In this document: one piece after another, positions 26,653 to 35,118 of the stretch
Layout of the letters: every line of letters starts with the position of its first letter
How positions within the stretch are numbered: the first letter of the stretch is position 1
Source of the DNA: Brevibacillus humidisoli
GTDB lineage: Bacteria; Bacillota; Bacilli; Brevibacillales; Brevibacillaceae
Assembly (NCBI RefSeq): GCF_020923435.1
Contig: NZ_CP087263.1
Span: forward strand, 806,001 to 870,000
DNA length: 64,000 nt
Direction: 5' to 3'
The notes under the pieces: generated by a model
What the model was told of the DNA's origin: nothing
Databases searched by the model: none
What the model saw: only the letters and a program-made list of their open reading frames with translations
Program-made: the position numbers and the translations under genes

Positions 26653-27525
26653 ATGGATACGATGACTCGGGAAATGAGAGCAGACTTGCATTCCCATACG
26701 ACTGCTTCGGATGGAACTTGTGCTCCTGCCGAGAACGTGCGACTGGCCAAGGAGGCGGGACTGGCTGCTGTCGCCATTACCGATCATGACACGGTGGCCG
26801 GCATTGACGAAGCGCTGGCCGCGGGTGAACAGTTAGGGATAGAGGTAGTGCCCGGGGTAGAGATCAGCTCGCTGGCTGGCGGACAGGACATTCACGTACT
26901 GGGGTATTACATCCCGCATCGAGATCAAGGTTTTCAGGCGGAACTGGCCAAGCTGCGGGACACCCGCCATGAGAGGAATAAACTGTTGATCGCCCGACTG
27001 CAGGAGTTGGGGGTCGAGATCACACTGGATGACGTATACAGACGAAAGGATGGACCTGATAAAAATATCGGTCGGCCGCATATAGCAGCGGAGATGATGG
27101 AGCGAGGCTATGTGGAGTCCATTGACGAAGCGTTTGAGAAATACCTGGGAAAACACGGAGCGGCGTACGTCAATCCGCCGCGCATCTCGCCCCAACAGGC
27201 AATCGACCTGATCAAGCAGGCTGGGGGTGTGGCTGTCTTGGCCCATCCGGGATTGTATGACGACGACAACCTGGTACACGAGCTGGTGAGATACGGGCTG
27301 GACGGGATCGAGGTGTGGCACCCGGACAACGATCAGGATGAAGTGGAGCGGTATCTCCAGATGACAGAGGAGAACGATCTGATCGCGACGGGCGGATCGG
27401 ATTTTCATGGATGGCGCGGCGAAGAGCCGTTTCACGCGATGATGGGATCGTCGACTGCTCCTCATACGGTCGTGGCGAAACTGAAACAGCTGGCTGACCA
27501 GCGGCGGGGGGTTAGCAACGGTTAG
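26653..27525 (+). CDS. PHP domain phosphoesterase
   Basis: 290 residues. The PHP motifs are complete: DLHSHTTASDGT (I), ITDHDTVAG (II), VPGVEIS (III), LAHPG and GGSDFHG (IV). These His and Asp residues bind three metals. The layout matches the YciV/RNase AM group, which acts on nucleotide 3',5'-bisphosphates and 5' ends of short RNA in some bacteria; that role is taken from the family. CAGGAGG lies just before the ATG. A stretch of short degenerate repeats follows the gene. Confidence 0.88.
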   Translation: MDTMTREMRADLHSHTTASDGTCAPAENVRLAKEAGLAAVAITDHDTVAGIDEALAAGEQLGIEVVPGVEISSLAGGQDIHVLGYYIPHRDQGFQAELAKLRDTRHERNKLLIARLQELGVEITLDDVYRRKDGPDKNIGRPHIAAEMMERGYVESIDEAFEKYLGKHGAAYVNPPRISPQQAIDLIKQAGGVAVLAHPGLYDDDNLVHELVRYGLDGIEVWHPDNDQDEVERYLQMTEENDLIATGGSDFHGWRGEEPFHAMMGSSTAPHTVVAKLKQLADQRRGVSNG

Positions 27526-27700
27526 GAACAACGAGCAAGGGCTAACCATTAACAACTATCCATTAACAAGTAACCATGAACAACGAATAATGAATAGCAA
27601 CGATTAACAATGACTAAACAACGATCAAAAACAACGACTAAGCAACTGAGCAACGACTGAGCATGACTCACAACGACTAAAAGAAACGACTATAGCTCAC
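27526..27700. repeat. Degenerate short repeats, consensus near CAACGACTAA
   Basis: About eleven imperfect copies of a 10-15 base unit (AACAACGA, GCAACGATTA, CAACGATC, CAACGACTAA, CAACGACTGA and so on) lie directly after the PHP gene. The strand is strongly poor in T and G. No frame or hairpin explains it. Together with the spacer to 27838, which holds a terminator, it fills a 313-bp gap. Confidence 0.7.
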
Positions 27701-27756
27701 CGCCGACCAAACGGATTTCCCGACCCGAATGCTGCTAGTCGTGCAATAATGCAACA

Positions 27757-27785
27757 AGCGGGCACTCAACTCCGGAGTGCCCGCT
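27757..27785. terminator. Hairpin between convergent genes
   Basis: Perfect 11-bp stem AGCGGGCACTC / GAGTGCCCGCT with a short loop, between the PHP gene and the convergent YjcF-like gene. T-runs are weak. Confidence 0.7.
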
Positions 27786-27838
27786 CTGTGTTTGCCTCGC
27801 TTTGTCGTTGCGGAATCAGACGAGTATTTTTTCCAAGA

Positions 27839-28291
27839 TCAGTCTTGCAGTTTCTTTACCATGCTGATATGATCGATACCCGCTTCTTCAAACACATCTC
27901 CTACCGGCTGGTATCCCAGCTTTTCGTAAAAACGCTGTGCGTGACACTGCGCATTTAGTTTCAACTGGGTTAATCCCTCTTCCCGTGCCGTCTGCTCCAT
28001 CGCCAGCATCAGTTCCCGGCCTAGACCGGTCCCGCGTTCGCTCTCCATGACGGCAACCCGCTCGACCTTCCCTGTCTGCGGATCGTAGAAGCGCAACCGA
28101 CTGGCTCCGACCGGTTTATCGTCCCGATAGGCGACAAAATGAATCGCGGATGCGCCAGCACGGTCATGTTCATCGATCTCCAGCGATGGAGGCACGTTCT
28201 GCTCAACGACAAAAACCTGTTGCCGAACAGCAAAAGCATCCGCCTTTTCCTGTTCAGTACGCACTCTGCGGATATCTTGTACCTTGTTCAT
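27839..28291 (-). CDS. yjcF: GNAT acetyltransferase, YjcF type
   Basis: 150 residues with the GNAT fold: an N-terminal EKADAFAVRQQVFVVEQNVP segment typical of the ElaA/YjcF group, the acetyl-CoA loop ERGTGLGRELM and the C-terminal AQRFYEKLGYQPVG. It should acetylate a small amine or thiol; the substrate is not known. In Bacillus yjcF lies beside yjcG, as here, 71 bp apart. ATG at 28291 is ten bases behind AAAGGAAG; the GTG at 28300 is too close to that site. Confidence 0.85.
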   Translation of the reverse strand: MNKVQDIRRVRTEQEKADAFAVRQQVFVVEQNVPPSLEIDEHDRAGASAIHFVAYRDDKPVGASRLRFYDPQTGKVERVAVMESERGTGLGRELMLAMEQTAREEGLTQLKLNAQCHAQRFYEKLGYQPVGDVFEEAGIDHISMVKKLQD

Positions 28292-28316
28292 AAACGACAC
28301 GCTTCCTTTCTAAGAG

Positions 28317-28348
28317 ACAAGGCCCTTCAGACAGGGGAAGGACCTTGT
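28317..28348. other. Inverted repeat between yjcG and yjcF
   Basis: ACAAGGCCCTTC / GAAGGACCTTGT, one mismatch, eight-base loop. There is no T-tract, so it may be an attenuator or RNA-processing hairpin rather than a full terminator. Confidence 0.4.
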
Positions 28349-28362
28349 ACGTACGGTTGCCA

Positions 28363-28869
28363 TTACTTTTGCAGCAGGAAAGTCTGGTAGACGGTCCAGG
28401 TACCATCTTCAAGCTGGTAAACGAGATGAAAACGGTCTACCAACGTTGTCAGGTCAATCTTGGCCATACTCAACTGACTGACTACATCCTTTAACTCGTC
28501 ATCGGCGAGGTCGCGACCAATCGTCAGATGCGGGACAAATGCATACACTTCTTTTTGAGCAAAGTGTGCCATAATCTTTTGATGAATCGCCTCGAACGGC
28601 TCCTTGTTTTGAATGCCCAGGTAGATGACATTGTTGGTTGGATGGAACGTAGATACACGGTGAAACCGGACGGAGAAGGCGTCTGTGGAACTCGCCACCT
28701 GTTCCAGGTGATCCACCAACTGTGGCAGCGCTGACTCTTCCAGATCAAATGCTTCTTTGAGGCGGATAAACGGCGGAATCAAGGCATAGGTTGGATCGTA
28801 GCGTTTGCGGTATGAATTGGCAACTTCCTGCACTTGGCTGGAAGGAAAAATAACGACGCTGTACTTCAA
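28363..28869 (-). CDS. yjcG: 2H phosphoesterase family protein YjcG
   Basis: 168 residues. The two tetrapeptides of the 2H (LigT-like) fold are visible as FHPT near residue 80 and PHLTIGRD near residue 118. Size and the ending region match YjcG of Bacillus, a putative RNA 2'-5' ligase or phosphodiesterase. Start TTG at 28869 has AAGGAGGGG six bases upstream. It is transcribed with the YjcF-type acetyltransferase gene. The enzymatic role is not proven for the family. Confidence 0.87.
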   Translation of the reverse strand: MKYSVVIFPSSQVQEVANSYRKRYDPTYALIPPFIRLKEAFDLEESALPQLVDHLEQVASSTDAFSVRFHRVSTFHPTNNVIYLGIQNKEPFEAIHQKIMAHFAQKEVYAFVPHLTIGRDLADDELKDVVSQLSMAKIDLTTLVDRFHLVYQLEDGTWTVYQTFLLQK

Positions 28870-29028
28870 ATGGAACCCCTCCTTGTCATTCACTTGATTT
28901 TCTATATAAAAAGACTATGTCTATTTATTTTACCAGAAGATTCTCCATTTGTGTAATTTTAAGCGCGCTCCTGTATATTCCTCGCCCTACGGGCAAAACT
29001 GTAGGGAGGACAGGAGGTGTTAGCAGCG

Positions 29029-29178
29029 ATGAAAACAGCTTATATGATGACGTATTCATTTCTTGCGATTCTCATGCTGTCATTCTTGGTAGTTGCGATC
29101 ATTCTGGCCCTGCGAAGAGTCGTATCCAACGAAGCATACGCGTCCCCGCGTGGCGACGAGAATCAGCCAGAGGAGTAA
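29029..29178 (+). CDS. Small membrane protein, 49 aa
   Basis: A short gene with a near-perfect AGGAGGTG nine bases before the ATG and a strong terminator 82 bp after the stop. The product has one membrane segment (FLAILMLSFLVVAIILAL) and a polar tail ending in DENQPEE. It looks like one of the many single-span small proteins of Bacillota; I cannot name it. Confidence 0.7.
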   Translation: MKTAYMMTYSFLAILMLSFLVVAIILALRRVVSNEAYASPRGDENQPEE

Positions 29179-29565
29179 GATCTCTTCCGGAAGATAGGCA
29201 GGGAACATGGGACACAGGATAAGCTTGCCCATCCGAGTGGAAATACATGCAAGCGATGATGAGGCTCTGTGAATGAGCCTCTTTTTATTATACATATGTT
29301 GTGGTTGATGCATAGGCTGCGGACTATGCGAGGAACATGCATAAGCTGTCGACTTCCTGCTGTGAAACTTTGCAGCCAGCGTATCGTAAATAGATGATAA
29401 TACGGTTGGGACAAACCTCCCTCTGAAGCTTTTAGGCTTTTATTGAGACGGAGGGACGTTCTCGGGGATTGTTGGCAAGTGTTTCAAAAGTTGTCGCAAT
29501 TCTTACGCACTATGATACTATATAGGAGTATGACTTCACGCTCTAGGGAAGGAGTTGTCTTCTTC
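29179..29565. other. Intergenic region, 387 bp
   Basis: Holds the terminator at 29261-29289 and the promoter region of the YutG gene. No other gene is seen. Confidence 0.5.
29261..29289 (+). terminator. Rho-independent terminator
   Basis: GAGGCTC / GAGCCTC stem, seven-base loop, followed by T5, after the small membrane protein gene. Confidence 0.9.
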
Positions 29566-30126
29566 ATGAAGAAACCAGTACACAGCAAAGAAGTCAAACA
29601 AGCAGCGCTGCAGCGCCTTAACGATCGCGGAGTGACGATTGAAGATATCGCTGAGATCGTTTATCTGATGCAGTCTCCTTACCACCCTGACCTCACGATG
29701 GAGCCCTGCATTGCCAGCGTACAGGCTGTATTGGAAAAACGCGAAATACAACACGCTATCCTCGTCGGCGTCGAACTGGACGTGCTTGCCGAAAAGGGGA
29801 TGCTGTCGGAACCACTGCAAACGATCGTCGCTACCGATGAAGGCTTGTTCGGCTGTGACGAAACGCTCGCACTGGGCTCAGTCTTCGGATACGGAAGCAT
29901 CGCTGTCACCACCTTTGGCCATCTGGATAAACACAAGGTCGGTGTCATCAAACGTCTGGATACCAAGACGGCTGGCGGCCGAGTCCACACGTTCCTCGAC
30001 GACCTGGTCGCCAGCATCGCCGCCAATGCCTCCAGCCGCATGGCCCACCGCCTGCGCGACGAACAGGAAGCAGAAGACGCCCGTACGACTGAGCTCGCCG
30101 GCGGCGCTTCGGAACAAGCGGGCTAA
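29566..30126 (+). CDS. yutG: Phosphatidylglycerophosphatase A-like protein YutG
   Basis: 186 residues. The PgpA/YutG pattern is clear: VTIEDIAEIVYLMQSPYHPDLT at the start, LVGVELDVLAEKG, the IVATDEGLFG segment and the HTFLDDLVASIAANASSRMAH ending. Unlike PgpA of Gram-negatives it has no membrane helices. The family is linked to removal of phosphate from phosphatidylglycerophosphate or related lipids, though the soluble YutG form may act differently. ATG at 29566 lies 11 bases behind AAGGAG; the frame is open to 29443 but lacks a ribosome site there. Confidence 0.85.
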   Translation: MKKPVHSKEVKQAALQRLNDRGVTIEDIAEIVYLMQSPYHPDLTMEPCIASVQAVLEKREIQHAILVGVELDVLAEKGMLSEPLQTIVATDEGLFGCDETLALGSVFGYGSIAVTTFGHLDKHKVGVIKRLDTKTAGGRVHTFLDDLVASIAANASSRMAHRLRDEQEAEDARTTELAGGASEQAG

Positions 30127-30279
30127 GGCATGGGGAGGACGATAGGGCGTTTCCGCATGTGGTACGGTGACTTTTTATCTGAACTGAAGTGACATCATAT
30201 CTGCAGTAGCATCTTATCGGAAGCGTCAGCAGAAGAGTCTCACTTGAGTGCTACGCATAGGAATCTTAGCTGAAGAATC

Positions 30280-30317
30280 GTATCGGATGAATTGTATCGG
30301 ATGAATTGTATAGATGA
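30280..30317. repeat. 14-bp tandem repeat, 2.7 copies
   Basis: GTATCGGATGAATT occurs twice in a row, followed by a part copy GTATAGATGA. It sits in a longer degenerate stretch (about 30180-30330) rich in AAGnnTC-like units between the YutG gene and the tRNA genes. The gap holds no gene. Confidence 0.75.
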
Positions 30318-30340
30318 GTCGCACCAGTAGTCAGTCTACC

Positions 30341-30384
30341 AGCCATTCTCTTTTTTACCACGAAGAAGAGTCTGGCTTTTTTTA
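30341..30384 (+). terminator. Terminator after the YutG unit
   Basis: AGCCA..CTCTT / AAGAG..TGGCT form an interrupted stem, followed by T7. It lies upstream of the tRNA genes. Confidence 0.65.
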
Positions 30385-30458
30385 TTTTCCTCTTGAATTT
30401 TTGTTTCAAATAGGTTATATTTATTTTCGTGACGTTTTAAACAAAGCGCGTACACGAG

Positions 30459-30535
30459 GGGCCCTTAGCTCAGTTGGTTAGAGCGGTCGGCTCATAACCG
30501 ATTGGTCGTAGGTTCGAGTCCTACAGGGCCCACCA
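30459..30535 (+). tRNA. tRNA-Ile2 (anticodon CAT, lysidine type)
   Basis: A complete 77-base cloverleaf with encoded CCA: acceptor GGGCCCT / AGGGCCC, D-arm GCTC/GAGC, anticodon stem GTCGG with loop CTCATAA, T-arm GTAGG/CCTAC with TTCGAGT. CAT could mean Met, but the body matches the minor isoleucine tRNA of Bacillus (TTAGCTCAGTTGGTTAGAGC and the CTCATAACC loop), not the Met elongator. TilS would convert the anticodon to lysidine for AUA codons. Confidence 0.93.
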
Positions 30536-30588
30536 GTAAAAATGGGCCAGAAGTTGTCTGGCAGGGATAGATTGATATTTTTAAATGT

Positions 30589-30664
30589 GATCCGGTAGCT
30601 CAGTTGGGAGAGCACCATCTTGACAGGGTGGGGGTCGCTGGTTCGAACCCAGTCCGGATCACCA
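30589..30664 (+). tRNA. tRNA-Val (anticodon GAC)
   Basis: Complete 76-base cloverleaf with CCA: acceptor GATCCGG / CCGGATC, anticodon stem CCATC/GGTGG with loop TTGACAG, T-arm GCTGG/CCAGT with TTCGAAC. Its 3' end faces a tyrosine integrase gene, with an IS copy in between, which makes it a likely attachment site for the integrated element downstream. Confidence 0.95.
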
Positions 30665-30680
30665 TACATAAGAAGCTGAA

Positions 30681-32460
30681 GAGGGTGTCCCAAAAGTAAA
30701 CTTAGGAACGACCTCATCAGAAAAAAATTAGATAAGTCTCGGAAGAAACAAAAAACAAAGGAGCTAAGCGACCTGTTCTCGCTTAGCTCCTTGTCTTTGG
30801 GCGTCCACTGCAGCCTTCTTGAGCAAATTGTGGGCAAGGGAAAGCCACCCGACCTCCAGACTTACTTTCGGTAAGCCTCGAAGCAGGAACCTTTTGAACC
30901 CTCGATTGTTCTTCATAGCACCAAACACGGGCTCCGGCTCAATCATGCGCCTCACTGCCAGGGCATACCCTTCTTCGCTGCGGAGCTTCTGCTTTGCTTG
31001 GTTCTTTAGCCGCAAATACTTCATGCTGACTTTGACTTCGCGATTGCCTTGGGCTTTCGTACACTGAGACTTCAACGGACAGTCCTCGCAACCGGCGCTT
31101 CTGTAATGACGGTACACGATTTCGTATCCACTTTCCGTTTTCTCCTTGCTCTCTCTTCGGAAATGGAGGGTTTGCCCCGCTGCGCATGTCCACGTATCTT
31201 GCTCACTGTTATACGTCCAGTTGTCGATCTTGCTGATGTCCCTTTGCCATGCCTTGCTTTTTTCGCGGTGATACGTGCTGTATTTGACGATGGCTTCGAC
31301 TTCGTTTTGTTCGAGATAGTCATAATTCTCTTCGCCGCCATAACCCGCATCTGCGATGACGCTTCTCGGTAGCTTTCCGATCTGCGCCTTTACTTTTTCA
31401 AGATGAGGGATAAAGCAGCGCGTATCGGTCGGCCGCTGATGCACACTGTAGCCGACAATGAATTGATTTTCGGTGCCAATCTGCACATTGTAGCCAGGTT
31501 TGAGCTGGCCGTTTCGCATGTGGTCTTCCTTCATTCGCATAAAGGTAGCGTCAGGGTCCGTTTTGCTGTAACTATTTCGAGTGCCTAGTATCTTCTCATG
31601 TGTTTCATACTTTTGGAGGCGAGGAAGCAGGTCTTTGCGGATGGTGCGAACCGCCTTCTTTAGTGGCTTGTCTTTTGGCTTCTCCTGCAGGCGTTCCTCC
31701 AATTGCTTGACGGCATGCTCCAGCTTTTCACTTGTGAGGGTAGAGGACTCGCCCAGCTCGCGAAGATCTTGGCCCCCGTGCGCTCCTTCTTCTTGCTTTT
31801 CGGCTTCCTCAATGGTGGCAAACAAGGTCTTCACTTTCTCCTGGAGCTTGGCTTTGTGCTTGACGACAGCCTTTCCCCAAACAAACGTATACCGATTCGC
31901 ATTGGCTTCGATCTTGGTACCGTCCACAAAGTAATGCTCCAGCTGCACGTAATTCTCCTCGACCAAGAATTGAAGAATGGCGGTAAACACAGTCTCCAGT
32001 ACGGGTTTCATTCGTTCCGAGCGAAAGCGGTTGATGGTGCGGAAGTCCGGACGTTGTCTGCCTGCGATCCACATGAACATTATGTTTTCACGGACGGCCT
32101 TGGCAATCTGGCGAGAAGAGTAGATGCGCTGGGTGTAGGCATAGATGATGATTTTGGTGAGCATCTTGGGGTGATAGCTGTCTCGTCCGCCTCCGGGGTA
32201 AGCCGCGTCAAAGATGGCGTCGTCGAGACGATTGACAGCGGCGTTGACCACACGAACGAGATGATTGGCGGGAATGTCCTCTTCTACATCCATTGGTAAA
32301 CAAAGTTGATCCATGGTATATTGAATGTACAAAGAAACCACTCCTTTTGTATGTGTTGGGTCGCACTTACATTTTACCAAAGGATGGTTTCTTTTTGTTT
32401 TTCTAGATTGAAAAAAAAGGGGATCCCTCAGCCATTATTCATGGCTTTTGGGACACCCTC
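30681..32460 (-). mobile_element. IS1182-family insertion sequence, complete
   Basis: A 1,780-bp element with perfect 16-bp terminal inverted repeats GAGGGTGTCCCAAAAG at 30681-30696 and 32445-32460. One transposase gene is read on the minus strand. I see no clear target duplication at the ends (flanks AGCTGAA and TTTTTGA). It lies 16 bp behind tRNA-Val and separates it from the integrase gene. Confidence 0.93.
30764..32332 (-). CDS. IS1182 family transposase
   Basis: 522 residues. The start region YIQYTMDQLCLPMDVEEDIP is the typical N-terminus of the family. DDE-type catalytic parts are seen: HYFVDGTKIEANANRYTF, SVIADAGYGGEENYDYL, and the C-terminal KNNRGFKRFLLRGLPKVSLEVGW segment with its conserved Glu before. 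It cuts and joins the element ends. TTG at 32332 is eight bases behind AAAGGAG. The gene has no frameshift and the ends are intact, so the copy may be active. Confidence 0.93.
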   Translation of the reverse strand: MYIQYTMDQLCLPMDVEEDIPANHLVRVVNAAVNRLDDAIFDAAYPGGGRDSYHPKMLTKIIIYAYTQRIYSSRQIAKAVRENIMFMWIAGRQRPDFRTINRFRSERMKPVLETVFTAILQFLVEENYVQLEHYFVDGTKIEANANRYTFVWGKAVVKHKAKLQEKVKTLFATIEEAEKQEEGAHGGQDLRELGESSTLTSEKLEHAVKQLEERLQEKPKDKPLKKAVRTIRKDLLPRLQKYETHEKILGTRNSYSKTDPDATFMRMKEDHMRNGQLKPGYNVQIGTENQFIVGYSVHQRPTDTRCFIPHLEKVKAQIGKLPRSVIADAGYGGEENYDYLEQNEVEAIVKYSTYHREKSKAWQRDISKIDNWTYNSEQDTWTCAAGQTLHFRRESKEKTESGYEIVYRHYRSAGCEDCPLKSQCTKAQGNREVKVSMKYLRLKNQAKQKLRSEEGYALAVRRMIEPEPVFGAMKNNRGFKRFLLRGLPKVSLEVGWLSLAHNLLKKAAVDAQRQGAKREQVA

Positions 32461-32591
32461 TTTTTGATTTTGATGGTGACTGGTTGAACAGGGTAAACCA
32501 GCAAAACACCCCGTCTGGTCAAGAATTGGTCAAGATTGATCTTGAGGTCAATAGTGGTCTATCAGCGTTGCTGAAGTTGTTTCTGAGCATA

Positions 32592-32632
32592 AAAATAGAC
32601 CGTTCTTCTTGATTGAAGATACGGTCTATTTT
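32592..32632 (-). terminator. Terminator of the integrase gene
   Basis: AAAATAGACCGT / ACGGTCTATTTT perfect stem with T-run on the minus strand, overlapping the last bases of the integrase gene. Confidence 0.8.
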
Positions 32633-33783
32633 GCATTCTCGATTGAGTTGTTATTACTGTTTGTGCCACCGAACAACATCCTTCCAAATTGCTTTGCTGT
32701 TTCCTTCTGCATGCTAGGGAGCAGATGGCTGTATGTGTCCAGCGTAATACGAGTATCTGCATGACCCAATCGCTCTGCAACGATTTTGGGATTGGCTCCC
32801 TGCTTCAACAGCAGTGTTGCGTGGGTGTGTCGTAAATCATGGAAGCGGATTTTGGAAACATTGGCTTTCTCGATAGCCGTATTGAATGCCCGACGAATGT
32901 TGCCTGCATTCGTAGGAGTACCGATTTCGCTGCATACAACCAGGTCGAGATCGGTGTATAAATTAGGGCCAGCCGCCAGCTTTTCCTTTGCAATTCGTAC
33001 CTTGTGCTTCTTTAATTCAGCGATGGTCTCATCAGGAAGATCAATTGTCCTGGTGCCTGATTTTGTTTTTGTGTAAGGCAGTATTTCCTTTCCGTCATGA
33101 CTCAGTATTTGCGTGACACGCAGAAAGCCGTTTTCAAAATCGATGTCCTTCCACTGCAACGCAAGAATCTCTCCTTGCCGCATTCCAGTCGTCACTGCGA
33201 GCAGAAAGGCAATGTAATATCGGCTTCCCTTGGCATGCTCAAGGAAGGAAGTGACTTCAGGAACATCCCAAACCTTGACCTGCTTTTTAGTTGCCTTTGG
33301 ACGATCAACCAGAAAGGCTGGATTCTTTGGGATGAGGCCCCAGCGTTCAGCTTGTTTCAGCGAAGCGTTGATCAGCGTATACACTTTTTGAATGTTCTCA
33401 TCAGATAAGCTTTGATCTTTAGTCAGTTTTGTCAGTAACTGTTGAATCATCATTGCATTCAGTTTTGACAATTCAACATTACCCAAGGCTGGGATGATGT
33501 GTTTGTTCACAAGCCAAGTATAGGTTTCCAGTGTTTGCTTTTTCACTCTCGTTTGCCTGTCTTCCAACCAGCGTTCGAGATACTCTTTGTACAGAATTTT
33601 TGAAGGTTTAACATATGTTCCCTGGTTAATGGAATGTTCTAGCTCATTCATGGCTTTTATGGCTTCTTGCTTCGTTTTAAACCCACGTCTTTTGATCTGC
33701 TTTTGTTTTCCATTCTCCTTTTTGCCAACGGTCAACACAAAGTACCAACTTGAGCCGTCCTTTTTTACTGTTCTTCCAGCCAT
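32626..33783 (-). CDS. int: Tyrosine recombinase / integrase
   Basis: 385 residues. Three parts are seen: an N-terminal arm-binding domain (SSWYFVLTVGKKENGKQKQIKRRGFKTKQEA), a core-binding SAM-like domain (YKEYLERWLEDRQTRVKKQT) and the catalytic domain. Catalytic residues: Arg in TGMRQGEIL, HDLRHTHATLL (HxxR), the H of LGHADTRIT and Tyr in TLDTYSHL. It resembles Gram-positive phage and ICE integrases such as that of ICEBs1. ATG at 33783 is eight bases behind AGGGAGG. The gene is intact. Confidence 0.93.
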   Translation of the reverse strand: MAGRTVKKDGSSWYFVLTVGKKENGKQKQIKRRGFKTKQEAIKAMNELEHSINQGTYVKPSKILYKEYLERWLEDRQTRVKKQTLETYTWLVNKHIIPALGNVELSKLNAMMIQQLLTKLTKDQSLSDENIQKVYTLINASLKQAERWGLIPKNPAFLVDRPKATKKQVKVWDVPEVTSFLEHAKGSRYYIAFLLAVTTGMRQGEILALQWKDIDFENGFLRVTQILSHDGKEILPYTKTKSGTRTIDLPDETIAELKKHKVRIAKEKLAAGPNLYTDLDLVVCSEIGTPTNAGNIRRAFNTAIEKANVSKIRFHDLRHTHATLLLKQGANPKIVAERLGHADTRITLDTYSHLLPSMQKETAKQFGRMLFGGTNSNNNSIENAK

Positions 33784-33908
33784 CTGAGATACCTCCCTAA
33801 AATTTTGCGTGCAGTCAATCGAATAAAAAAATGGTGAGCTACGTGAGCACACCGTTGGTCAATCGTTCAAAGCGACCACCCCCTTTCAATAATCACGATT
33901 GATTTAGA

Positions 33909-34100
33909 TTAACTAGTTGATCCTTTTAACCAAGCGAGGAATACGCTCTTTGATACCATGATTCTCCGACCCGCTCTGGCAACATGAAACTTCCCAGAAT
34001 TAACGAGTTCATATGCCTGTCTCCTTCCAATACCTAAGATTTCTTGAATATCACTAACTGATAAGACGGAAGGGTAATCTTTGATTTTTTTCTTGTCCAT
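33909..34100 (-). CDS. xis: Excisionase-type helix-turn-helix protein
   Basis: 63 residues, a single winged-helix of the excisionase/HTH_17 type (LSVSDIQEILGIGRRQAYELV, then GKFHVARAGRRIMVSKSVFLAWL). Such proteins bind and bend DNA at the attachment site and turn the integrase to excision. It lies between the integrase and the regulator gene on the same strand. A good ribosome site (GGAGG) precedes the ATG. Confidence 0.85.
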   Translation of the reverse strand: MDKKKIKDYPSVLSVSDIQEILGIGRRQAYELVNSGKFHVARAGRRIMVSKSVFLAWLKGSTS

Positions 34101-34140
34101 TATTCTTTACCTCCTAATGTTACATTGATTCTGTTTCGGT

Positions 34141-34935
34141 TCATTTTCTACGACTTAATTTTCTGATGTCATCGTTCTGGTTCAAATTTGCTGTCTCCTT
34201 TTTTCCGTTTAGGTGTTCCAATAGTCTGGCGGTATATTTTTCTCCGACCTTATTCAGATTGTTAAACATGGATTCCCATTCACTTTTCGGAAACCAGATA
34301 TCATACATTGGTAAGTCTCGTACTTTTATATGTCTGTCAGCCAATGCAACTGCCGATACTCCGTCTGTTAAGGGAAGGTGTTCGGGATTAATAAGTGAAT
34401 CTGTAGTTTCCAAAGCATTAATAAACTGTGCTATTACATGTCTCAAATAAGGTATTGAATACTTTTCCTTCGATCTCGTGTTGAACAAAAGCTTTCGGTC
34501 ACCATTGCTTGATTCCAATTGAGCGTATACGACCAATATAAACTCATTTTCTGTAAAGGGATTAATGTCAATGGGAATGTAAGCATCATCAATGAGCGTA
34601 CTCACATTATCGGGCTGTTCATCGTGCTTTCTATGGATAACGATTGGTTTATACTCTCCCTCGTAAAAGTCATCGAAAAAGATATCCATGTTCACATTGA
34701 AGTCTCGGCTAATTGCCCGAAGTACTTTTGAGGGAACATCCTTAGATTTGCCTCGTTCAATATGAGTAAGGGTTGGCTGTGAAATAATTTTGATGCGGTT
34801 TGCAACGCTGTTGCCACTGAAGCTTGGCCCAAAATTCTCATGCAAAATTTCTCTTATGTACCTAACCCTAGGGCCGATATCAAGTCCTGCCAATTCAGCA
34901 TATTGGGTTTCATTAAGTACGATTGAATCTTTCAT
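34141..34935 (-). CDS. Helix-turn-helix regulator of the element
   Basis: 264 residues. An XRE-like helix-turn-helix (about residues 22-80; SQPTLTHIERGKSKDVPSKVLRAISRDFNVNMD) lies after a short lead. The remaining 180 residues are a domain I do not recognise, with FILVVYAQLESSNGDRKLLFN and KVRDLPMYDIWFPKSEWESMF stretches. It is divergent from the rep gene, 183 bp apart, and is AT-rich like the rest of the element. A repressor role for the lysogenic or integrated state is the natural inference. Confidence 0.8.
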   Translation of the reverse strand: MKDSIVLNETQYAELAGLDIGPRVRYIREILHENFGPSFSGNSVANRIKIISQPTLTHIERGKSKDVPSKVLRAISRDFNVNMDIFFDDFYEGEYKPIVIHRKHDEQPDNVSTLIDDAYIPIDINPFTENEFILVVYAQLESSNGDRKLLFNTRSKEKYSIPYLRHVIAQFINALETTDSLINPEHLPLTDGVSAVALADRHIKVRDLPMYDIWFPKSEWESMFNNLNKVGEKYTARLLEHLNGKKETANLNQNDDIRKLSRRK

Positions 34936-35118
34936 TTTGTACCCTCCAATGACCTTTGTTGTTTGTTATTATACGAAAGGGTTATTTAATTATCAATAGG
35001 TTATTTACAAATTTATAATCAATTGCTATCATGAGTTTCAAATCAAATTGTTTGATGAAATTGTCTGTTATACGTGTAACAACTATGTCATGGATGGCAC
35101 AATGGAGGGATACCACTT

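Noticed and set aside
27526..27700. CRISPR-like array
   Set aside because: Units are too short and irregular, and there are no spacers of even length or cas genes in the window.
30459..30535. Initiator or elongator tRNA-Met for the CAT anticodon
   Set aside because: Body sequence and anticodon arm match the minor isoleucine tRNA, and the initiator features (three G-C pairs in the anticodon stem) are absent.
30640..30664. Search for a second copy of the tRNA-Val 3' end as the far attachment site
   Set aside because: No copy was seen by eye in the window after the integrase region; it may be deleted, so no att pair is reported.
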